The notes beneath the pieces were generated by a model. The model had not been told where the DNA came from and made no database searches. It saw only the letters and a list, made by a program, of their open reading frames with translations. Positions 1-5,189 of a stretch of DNA of 6,838 nucleotides are shown here, in pieces; the stretch's first letter is position 1, and every line of letters starts with the position of its first letter. Source of the DNA: Spirochaetota bacterium (GTDB lineage Bacteria; Spirochaetota; JAGLSM01); NCBI GenBank assembly GCA_023135745.1, contig JAGLSM010000114.1:1-6838 (forward strand), in the 5' to 3' direction. A program made the translations under genes and the position numbers.

Positions 1-782
1 ACCAAAATCCACGCAATGGTCCTTAACGGAAGAGACCCGTCAGAGATAACCTTTGAGAAAAATTCCACAGGAAAATGGTAGATGTATTTAAATGAATGAG
101 CATGGGCCTTAAAGAACAATAACTGTAAGCTCACCGCAATACATAAAGTAACAATCACCCAAAGGCTAGCTTTGAAATCCCGTCTGACAACTAACAAATA
201 AAATATCGTTGAAAAAAACAAAACGATTCCGGCCGACCTGATCCACAGGGCATAAGCTAGAAAAATAAGAAATAGCAAAAACGGACAGTATTTCAACGGA
301 GAAAGAGGCGTTTTGGTATCATCGCAATATCTTATAAAGAGGTAAACCGCGCACGTTTCGAAAAATAAAAAAGGGATATCGGAGAGAACATTCTGTTTGA
401 AAATAAAGAATTCAGAAGAAACAGCGAGAAAACAGCAACATAAAAACGCTAAAGGCTTCCCTATTTGTTTAACGAATACGAGATAAAGCAGAAAAATCGT
501 TGCGTACCAGAAAAAGATATTAGGAAATTTCAGTAATTTAAAATTAACACCGAAAACTTTTATCAACGGTGCTATGAGTAAGGAAAAACCCGGCGGATAG
601 CTAAATGTCGGCTCAAGAATAATGTCGGATTCATAGGGCTTATGGGATATGATATTTTGTGCATACCGGATATAATGGCTGAAATCTCCCCCCCAATTGT
701 GGCCATCATTCACTGTTATGATATTGATAATGATGGGGATCAGAAAACAAAGTATTAAAATTAAGCAGGCTGTCTTTTTCAT
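1..782 (-). CDS. Polytopic membrane glycosyltransferase, GT-C fold, GT39/ArnT-like (N-terminal 260 residues, C-terminus beyond left edge)
   Basis: Reading from the ATG at 782-780, the minus strand stays open for 260 codons to the window edge, so the 3' part is missing. The start has an in-frame TAA nine bases upstream (789-791), making it the only reasonable initiator. It has no clear Shine-Dalgarno sequence. The protein begins with a signal-anchor helix (about residues 5-24). A loop with Asp26 and Asp33 in DGHNWGGDFSHYIRYA follows, then YPPGFSLLIAP near 62-72 and several further hydrophobic helices (about 88-106, 108-125, 133-151, 167-199, 206-224). An acidic first extracytoplasmic loop followed by a Pro-Gly segment is characteristic of GT-C enzymes such as PMT/ArnT/GT39, which move sugars from polyprenyl-phosphate carriers on the outer face of the inner membrane. 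The acceptor and sugar cannot be told. It lies upstream of, and divergent from, the comM remnant. Confidence 0.8.
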   Translation of the reverse strand, partial: MKKTACLILILCFLIPIIINIITVNDGHNWGGDFSHYIRYAQNIISHKPYESDIILEPTFSYPPGFSLLIAPLIKVFGVNFKLLKFPNIFFWYATIFLLYLVFVKQIGKPLAFLCCCFLAVSSEFFIFKQNVLSDIPFLFFETCAVYLFIRYCDDTKTPLSPLKYCPFLLFLIFLAYALWIRSAGIVLFFSTIFYLLVVRRDFKASLWVIVTLCIAVSLQLLFFKAHAHSFKYIYHFPVEFFSKVISDGSLPLRTIAWIL

Positions 783-836
783 TATTTTTTATTATGACAT
801 ATTATTACCCGAAAGAAAAATAATAAAGAAAATCCG

Positions 837-1271
837 GTGATAGGAGCAACAACTGGTAAATACGTAAAAACTTGCGGTCCCTTGCTTGTCCGTATTGATC
901 TTCACCTGGAGGTGCCGGCTTTAAGTTCGACGGAATTGCTTAATAACGCGAAAGCCGAAGCATCCCGAGATATTAAAGAAAGGACCGTAGGAGCGCAATC
1001 CCGACAGCAGGAACGGTTCACGCCTTCGGGTATAACCGCCAATAGCCACATGAATCACCAGCAGATCAAAAAGTCCTGCACTTTGGATACGGAAGGAAAG
1101 AAACTTTTAAAGGCGGCTATTGAGGAACTCGGCCTCTCGGCCCGCGCCTATGACAAAATCCTAAAAGTCGCAAGAACGATCGCGGACTTGGCCGATTCGA
1201 ATGAAATCAGAACCGAACATCTCGCGGAGACCATTCAATATAGAAGTTTGGATAGAAATTGGTGGGGGTAA
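837..1271 (+). pseudogene. comM: 3' remnant of comM/yifB (Mg-chelatase-like AAA+ ATPase), N-terminal about 70% missing
   Basis: The 144-codon frame matches only the C-terminal end of ComM/YifB proteins, which are normally about 500 residues. It contains GPLLVRIDLHLEVP (family: GPLLDRIDIH.EVP), then LGLSARAYDKILKVARTIADL and the terminal IQYRSLDR block of the Mg_chelatase_C domain. The Lon-protease-like N-terminal domain and the AAA+ Walker A and B motifs are absent. The nominal start is GTG, and the same frame is closed by a TGA at 795-797, so the missing part is not directly upstream. Homology begins at about codon 8 (KYVKTCGPLL), which places the break near 837-860. The usually invariant Asp of DRID is Val here, which suggests decay. 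GC content is visibly higher than in the flanking genes, so this may be a leftover of the genome backbone beside newer surface genes. Full-length ComM acts as a hexameric helicase in natural transformation. This piece cannot hydrolyse ATP. Confidence 0.85.
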
Positions 1272-1288
1272 AAACAGATAAATGACAG

Positions 1289-3220
1289 TCACTCTTTTTC
1301 CATTTTTTTTCTTTTTCTTTCATCACTTTCTACAAATTTTATAAACTGCGCCTTCTCAAAGTTTTTTGCCAAAACAATCGGGTTCTGCTCAAACCGGTCC
1401 TTTGATAAGTTAAAATAAACAACTTCCCTTCTATAAAAATGATAGGTCCACTTATGCGGATAGCGTACAATAGCTATTTGCCGATCATGTAGTGGTTGAT
1501 TTAACCGTATAAAACGATCCTTTTTATTAAGACTGTTCGGTGTGATGTCAGAAATACTTAAATCTGACATATAATTCTCAGAGAGCAATTCCAAAATAGT
1601 ATGAAAAAGGCTTATATGGTTATATCTTTCTTTAATAATTCTATGCTGAAGCGGATTTGGTGGAATATAAAACATACTCGTTAAATAGATATCATCATAC
1701 AGGCCTCCCCAAACATTTAAAGTATTATTAATGCCTACCGGGACAGAATGGTCCCCAAAAACAAAAAGATGCGTATCACTTTTATCATACTGTTCAAAAG
1801 ACTTAATGAAACTATGCAGCATTTCATCTTGTTGACGAGTTGCATTTGCGATGGTTTGATAAGGATTTTTGGGATCAGGATAAACTCTTAAATGTTTATA
1901 TTCTTCTTTAGTTTTAAACGGCCAATGCATCAAGCTAGATACTGCAATATAAACAAACTTCTTTTCGGCCTTCTCCCGTGACAAAAACTCAAATATACGT
2001 TGATAGAAAATGTCATCGTTAAAACCCCACTTGGTTTCCTTATCGCCTTCTTTCATGATTTCCCTATTAATCACAAAATCAAACCCGATTTTTTTCATAT
2101 AATTTCCTGTATTAGCAAATCCAAGCCTGTGCGCCTTAAAGAAATAAGTTGTATATCCATTCTCCTTGAAAATTTCAGGAAGACATTTAAAAGGAAAATC
2201 TTCTTTCTGTTTTGCTTGCGGTCCATCTAAATTATCAGAAACGCCGCATAAAATGCTTTCCTGATTCTGAATAGTTGTGATTGTCGTATTGTAAAATTCT
2301 GGAAAATATAAACCTTTTTCAGCGAATTTAAGAAAAACAGGGGCCGCAGGCTGATCATAATGCTTTCCATTTATAAGAACATCGCCATTTGCAACTTTTG
2401 AATTCAAACTTTCTAGGTGTAAATAAATAACATCAGAGTCCTCATTAAACTTTATTTTCATCTTTTTAGAAATAAGCGGTGAGCTGGCAATATCTGCCCT
2501 TAGAATATAATCTTCCGTCAGGATTTTACTTGCGAAAACATAATTAACATTGGGAATTTGCAGGAGGACCATCGCAATGGGAAAAATCAGTAAATAGCGA
2601 TGTGTTAACCGGGTTTTTATTGCCCTGAAAAGAATGTAATTGAGCATACAAATCAAAATAATTGAACCAAAAAATAGCACCTTTTCCGTTGTGGTATGAG
2701 CATTAATCAAATCCGGCGCTAAATCAAGATTTTTAAAAACAAGAATAATGTCCATAGGGCCTTGCATTTTAAGAACAAGCATCGTGAAAAGCGTTTCAAG
2801 CGACTTTAAAAATACCGCTCCTATTCTTGTTGCAACATGAAGTTGGAAAAGATAGATATACAGCAAATTAACGATAATTATAAGAATAAGACTTAGGGCT
2901 GTATTAAGAATGGTGTGGCTTAGATAAGCGAGAACAGCGACGCAAGGAAGAAGGCAAAGAAAAAATAAATAGAAATATTCAAGTTTGGCGAATATTCCAA
3001 CTTTTAATGAAGGCAGCATCTTTCTGCTCATATTAAATATTCTTTCTAAACCAAACCGTACCCCATTAATAAAAGAGGAATCCGGTTGTTTTTCCTTTTC
3101 CTTTCGTTTTTTCAGAAATTTTCTTATTTTTCTTTCTTTTAGGTTCAGATCCCTGGATATTTCCTCAATAGATTTCTTATTAACGTTTTCTAGAATGTAT
3201 TTTCTCTGTTTTGGTTCCAT
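1289..3220 (-). CDS. Membrane-bound LTA-synthase/sulfatase-family phosphotransferase with N-terminal HTH-like segment
   Basis: I start this 643-residue protein at the ATG at 3220-3218, preceded by AGAGGG ten bases upstream. A longer frame begins at 3292 but adds 24 unremarkable residues. Residues about 1-45 are highly charged and contain a helix-turn-helix-like stretch (KSIEEISRDLNLKERKIRKF, about 16-35). Hydrophobic helices follow at about 78-102, 105-126, 180-200 and 208-223. The rest is an extracytoplasmic sulfatase-fold domain. Expected metal-site residues are present: Glu270 in YLHLESLN, a candidate Thr nucleophile at 315/316 in TTIQNQESILCG, His432 in SSLMHWPF, and Asp490-His491 in VFGDHS. 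The formylglycine Cys/Ser-x-Pro-x-Arg motif of true sulfatases is not seen. This fits the LtaS/OpgB/EptA-like group, which transfers phosphoglycerol or phosphoethanolamine to surface glycans or lipids. The actual substrate is unknown. The gene is convergent with the comM remnant, 17 bases apart, with no clear hairpin between them. Confidence 0.83.
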   Translation of the reverse strand: MEPKQRKYILENVNKKSIEEISRDLNLKERKIRKFLKKRKEKEKQPDSSFINGVRFGLERIFNMSRKMLPSLKVGIFAKLEYFYLFFLCLLPCVAVLAYLSHTILNTALSLILIIIVNLLYIYLFQLHVATRIGAVFLKSLETLFTMLVLKMQGPMDIILVFKNLDLAPDLINAHTTTEKVLFFGSIILICMLNYILFRAIKTRLTHRYLLIFPIAMVLLQIPNVNYVFASKILTEDYILRADIASSPLISKKMKIKFNEDSDVIYLHLESLNSKVANGDVLINGKHYDQPAAPVFLKFAEKGLYFPEFYNTTITTIQNQESILCGVSDNLDGPQAKQKEDFPFKCLPEIFKENGYTTYFFKAHRLGFANTGNYMKKIGFDFVINREIMKEGDKETKWGFNDDIFYQRIFEFLSREKAEKKFVYIAVSSLMHWPFKTKEEYKHLRVYPDPKNPYQTIANATRQQDEMLHSFIKSFEQYDKSDTHLFVFGDHSVPVGINNTLNVWGGLYDDIYLTSMFYIPPNPLQHRIIKERYNHISLFHTILELLSENYMSDLSISDITPNSLNKKDRFIRLNQPLHDRQIAIVRYPHKWTYHFYRREVVYFNLSKDRFEQNPIVLAKNFEKAQFIKFVESDERKRKKMEKE

Positions 3221-3230
3221 CGGAATATTG

Positions 3231-3236
3231 CCCTCT
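3231..3236 (-). promoter_or_regulatory. Ribosome binding site deciding the start of the membrane sulfatase gene
   Basis: AGAGGG on the minus strand lies ten bases before the ATG at 3220. It is the best purine-rich match to the 16S anti-Shine-Dalgarno sequence in this region. It supports the 643-residue start (MEPKQRKY...) over the in-frame upstream start at 3292. Confidence 0.6.
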
Positions 3237-3286
3237 GATTTTGTAAGATTCAGGAAAAGACGGCTTCCCCTACTGCACATGCATAC

Positions 3287-3298
3287 AAGCAATTGCTT
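3287..3298. promoter_or_regulatory. Perfect 12-base palindrome downstream of the predicted promoter, possible operator
   Basis: AAGCAATTGCTT is its own reverse complement. It lies about 7-18 bases downstream of the transcription start implied by the -10 box at 3312-3317. That is a usual position for a repressor or activator half-site pair in a leader. No second copy was noticed in the window and no regulator gene is present, so the regulatory role is inferred from position and symmetry alone. Confidence 0.3.
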
Positions 3299-3311
3299 CT
3301 ATTTATTAGTT

Positions 3312-3339
3312 ATTATATCCCCGGCAAAACACTATACAA
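3312..3339 (-). promoter_or_regulatory. Sigma70-type promoter for the membrane sulfatase gene
   Basis: On the minus strand, TTGTAT (3339-3334) and a perfect TATAAT (3317-3312) are separated by 16 bases. Transcription would begin near 3305 and leave a leader of about 85 bases before the ATG at 3220. The -10 box matches the consensus exactly. The -35 box keeps only TTG. In DNA this AT-rich a TATAAT can occur by chance, but it sits in the right place: after the end of the upstream relic and before a good ribosome binding site. Confidence 0.45.
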
Positions 3340-3375
3340 TCAGAAATCTTTTAAAAAGCATCCCATCCTCGAGTG

Positions 3376-3575
3376 TTAAATAGTTAAGGAAAAAGGGACA
3401 CCTCTTTTCTTCTCATCTTCTCTGAATCGGTGCTGGTAAACTACCAGCATATCCTTTTTTTCATTCTGCCCCAAATTGCTCTAACTTCGTCGCTTGAAAC
3501 ATGTTTGAAAGTTTTCGTCTTCTCGGGCTCCAAACCAGTATCAGGGTCAAGAAAAACTACCTTTTTTCCTTTTTT
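3376..3575 (-). pseudogene. Frameshifted, truncated relic of an uncharacterised protein family (FLDPDTG ... YQH)
   Basis: Two minus-strand frames join into one protein-like reading. From 3575 the frame reads KKGKKVVFLDPDTGLEPEK, then a stretch ending in RAIWGRMKK, and soon hits a TAG at 3440-3438. One extra A in the seven-base A-run (3455-3461 on the other strand) would lead on into DMLVVYQHRFREDEKKRG and end at the TAA at 3378-3376. The motif order (FLDPDxG, KHV..DE, then a YQH block) resembles, from memory, a family of roughly 200-residue hypothetical proteins; I cannot name it or give a function. The N-terminal part is missing: an in-frame TGA lies just upstream (3578-3576) and the phosphoesterase gene ends at 3599. 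A further T-run change would continue the reading to about 3332, which is weaker. The intact A-runs in the neighbouring genes argue against a general sequencing error. No function is likely. Confidence 0.6.
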
Positions 3576-3598
3576 TCATGCACAAAAAAACACCCTTT

Positions 3599-4489
3599 TT
3601 ATTCTAAAATACCAAAAGCAAATGGATTCAATTTGTTTAATGCAATTACGTTCAATTTCACCTGATCGTTTTTATCAATGGTTACAATGATAAAATTATC
3701 ACACTTTCCTCTTCCCATACCACTCGTTATTAAATGGATATTACCATTGACATCGTGCGTGGGGAGCTGTTCATCGGTCGCTGCAACATCTCCGGCAAAC
3801 ATATAAATTTCATTCTTTAGCCTTCGAAACAGAGGCTCTACATTTGAGAAAAAATTAATTTTATTAGCTCGACCTTCTGTCGAATTTATCATTATGTCCT
3901 TATATTCATTATCCAGCTCCCACCATAAAACCTGATGAAAAAACACAAATACACGATTAAAGATATCTGCTCCCTTTAACGTATTTCTAAGAAATTCCAT
4001 CTGTTGTCCTGAAATATTCCAATAATCCAAGTTCGGATCAAGAACTATAAATAAATCGTTTCCGTAATTAAAGGAGAAATATGTTTTACCATACCTCTTT
4101 TCATATAAATCGCGGTCTTTTATATCATGGTTTCCGACGGCAAAATAAACAGGGATATCCAACCGGTCAAGAGTTCTATCAACCTCATCCCAGTCCTTAG
4201 CTGTGCTCTCTTTTACAATATCTCCGGTTAATACGCCAAAACTCATTCCTGTGGTATTTTTTATAAAAGATATCTTCTTTTCAAATGGCGGATGCAGCCC
4301 ATAGTTATTTTTCCCGGGGCTTCCGTAGGTATGCCCTGCGACAAAAAAAGAATAAACAATATCATCCGCCGGCACAACAAGATGCTGCGGCCCGCGAATG
4401 AAGAGAACCATAAAAAGGACCAAAAAAGCAATTGCCAAAACAATAATAAAAATTATCATTTTCTTTTTCATCGCAATAAAATTACTCAT
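3599..4489 (-). CDS. Membrane-anchored calcineurin-like metallophosphoesterase with atypical metal motifs
   Basis: This is a 296-residue protein when started at the ATG at 4489-4487, which overlaps the stop of the VTC gene as ATGAGTAA and follows a GGGG-containing purine stretch. A start at 4522 is possible but would overlap the VTC gene by 41 bases without a ribosome binding site; a start at 4471 would give MKKKMIIFII. One signal-anchor helix (about residues 10-31) places the catalytic domain outside the cytoplasm. Calcineurin-like motifs are VLTGDIV (Asp90), AVGNHD (Asn120-His121) and VFFHQVLW (His185). The first motif is AGHTYG where GDTHG-like sequence is expected, and the last is FAGDVAA in place of a GHxH motif. 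So several usual metal ligands are replaced, perhaps as a subfamily trait. As third gene of the CotH-VTC operon it may remove or remodel a phosphate group added by its neighbours; this is inference. Confidence 0.82.
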   Translation of the reverse strand: MSNFIAMKKKMIIFIIVLAIAFLVLFMVLFIRGPQHLVVPADDIVYSFFVAGHTYGSPGKNNYGLHPPFEKKISFIKNTTGMSFGVLTGDIVKESTAKDWDEVDRTLDRLDIPVYFAVGNHDIKDRDLYEKRYGKTYFSFNYGNDLFIVLDPNLDYWNISGQQMEFLRNTLKGADIFNRVFVFFHQVLWWELDNEYKDIMINSTEGRANKINFFSNVEPLFRRLKNEIYMFAGDVAATDEQLPTHDVNGNIHLITSGMGRGKCDNFIIVTIDKNDQVKLNVIALNKLNPFAFGILE

Positions 4490-5189
4490 AAAAACCCCAC
4501 ATCGACTGAATTCCTTGAACATATTTTGAGTTTTTAGACAAGCGGAAAGGAAATAAACTAGTCACCCTGTGGGAATCTTGATCATATTTGCAGGAATATT
4601 TTAATTCGATAATTTTACTCTTCAACATAGACGATTGATCAATAAAAGTATTCGAATAATTTCTTAATCTGTACATCTTCATATATTCATCTACTGTCAA
4701 TCTAAATTTCAAATCAGCTGAACGATAATATTCTCTTTGGTATGAATTTAATAAAACCGGGGATAACCTTAACACATAATTTCTAATCGGCCCTGGTAAG
4801 TCCGCACCCGAAATTATCCTCTTTATTTTTTCGACATCATAACCGCTCTCGACATTCATCGCCGGCAAAGCAAAAGTTATTTTTCCAATTTGATGATTAA
4901 CCTTCAGCTTAAATTCGAGGTTCGGGCTTGCGGCTTGACCAAAAGTATCTCCATACCACCTTATTCTCACCTTCAACCTTTTTGACAGGCCATTAACATT
5001 ATCTTTGTAACTCTGGAAATGAAAACTGTCAAAATAGACATTATTGATTTGCCTTTTGTAAAAGATGGGTTTGAAAACTGCCGGATGGCTTTGAATGACA
5101 GGATTGAGTTGAAGAAATAAATCATTATCGACAACAAACTTTCGTTCATACCTGTAGTCACTAATTTTACTTGATAATAAATCAATCAT
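4482..5189 (-). CDS. VTC-domain protein (polyphosphate polymerase-like, triphosphate tunnel fold)
   Basis: This is a 235-residue protein made almost entirely of one VTC domain, with no signal peptide or membrane helix, so it is probably cytoplasmic. Diagnostic features run in order: YRYERKF at 12-18, VYFDS at 51-55, the basic strand KRLKVRIRWYG at 70-80, LEFKLK at 91-96, a second half with SYQREYYRS (149-157), FRLTVDE (162-168), IIELKYSC (193-200), and the closing LSKNSKYVQG. Alternating Arg/Lys and Glu residues pointing into a beta-barrel are the signature of the VTC/CYTH tunnel enzymes. In yeast, the Vtc4 form polymerises polyphosphate from ATP. Bacterial copies often sit next to CotH-like genes. 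The ATG at 5189 overlaps the CotH-like stop codon as ATGA, which indicates translational coupling. The downstream phosphoesterase overlaps by eight bases. Whether it makes polyphosphate or only binds a phosphorylated substrate cannot be read from the sequence. Confidence 0.87.
   Translation of the reverse strand: MIDLLSSKISDYRYERKFVVDNDLFLQLNPVIQSHPAVFKPIFYKRQINNVYFDSFHFQSYKDNVNGLSKRLKVRIRWYGDTFGQAASPNLEFKLKVNHQIGKITFALPAMNVESGYDVEKIKRIISGADLPGPIRNYVLRLSPVLLNSYQREYYRSADLKFRLTVDEYMKMYRLRNYSNTFIDQSSMLKSKIIELKYSCKYDQDSHRVTSLFPFRLSKNSKYVQGIQSMWGFYE

Noticed and set aside
783..836. AT-rich gap between the divergent glycosyltransferase and comM remnant, examined for a promoter
   Set aside because: Several TATAAT-like strings occur, but none has a matching -35 box at proper spacing, so no site can be chosen with confidence.
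1283..1291. Short inverted repeat TGACAGTCA followed by a T-rich stretch between the convergent comM remnant and sulfatase ends
   Set aside because: A four-base stem with a one-base centre cannot form a terminator hairpin, and the T-rich stretch is sulfatase coding sequence (Lys/Glu codons on the other strand).
3221..3292. N-terminal extension of the membrane sulfatase from an upstream start at 3292
   Set aside because: The extra 24 residues look random and the start lacks a ribosome binding site. The ATG at 3220 has AGAGGG ten bases upstream, and the extension would cover the palindrome and leader.
2985..3383. Plus-strand open frame of 132 codons opposite the sulfatase gene start
   Set aside because: It is antisense to a well-supported coding region, rich in Phe, Ser, Leu and Arg as expected from the complement of a Lys-rich gene, and has no recognisable motif.
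3431..3449. Eight-base stem (TGCTGGTA / TACCAGCA, 3-base loop) followed by a T-run on the plus strand, looking like a terminator
   Set aside because: No plus-strand gene ends there, the T-run begins six bases after the stem, and the bases encode the L-V-V-Y-Q-H segment of the minus-strand relic. The symmetry is probably coincidental.
3430..3690. Plus-strand open frame of 86 codons across the relic and the phosphoesterase 3' end
   Set aside because: It has no protein-like motif, is antisense to both the relic and the phosphoesterase, and has no ribosome binding site.
4490..4522. Longer start for the phosphoesterase at 4522
   Set aside because: It would overlap the VTC gene by 41 bases and has no ribosome binding site. 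The ATGAGTAA overlap at 4489 mirrors the ATGA junction upstream in the same operon.
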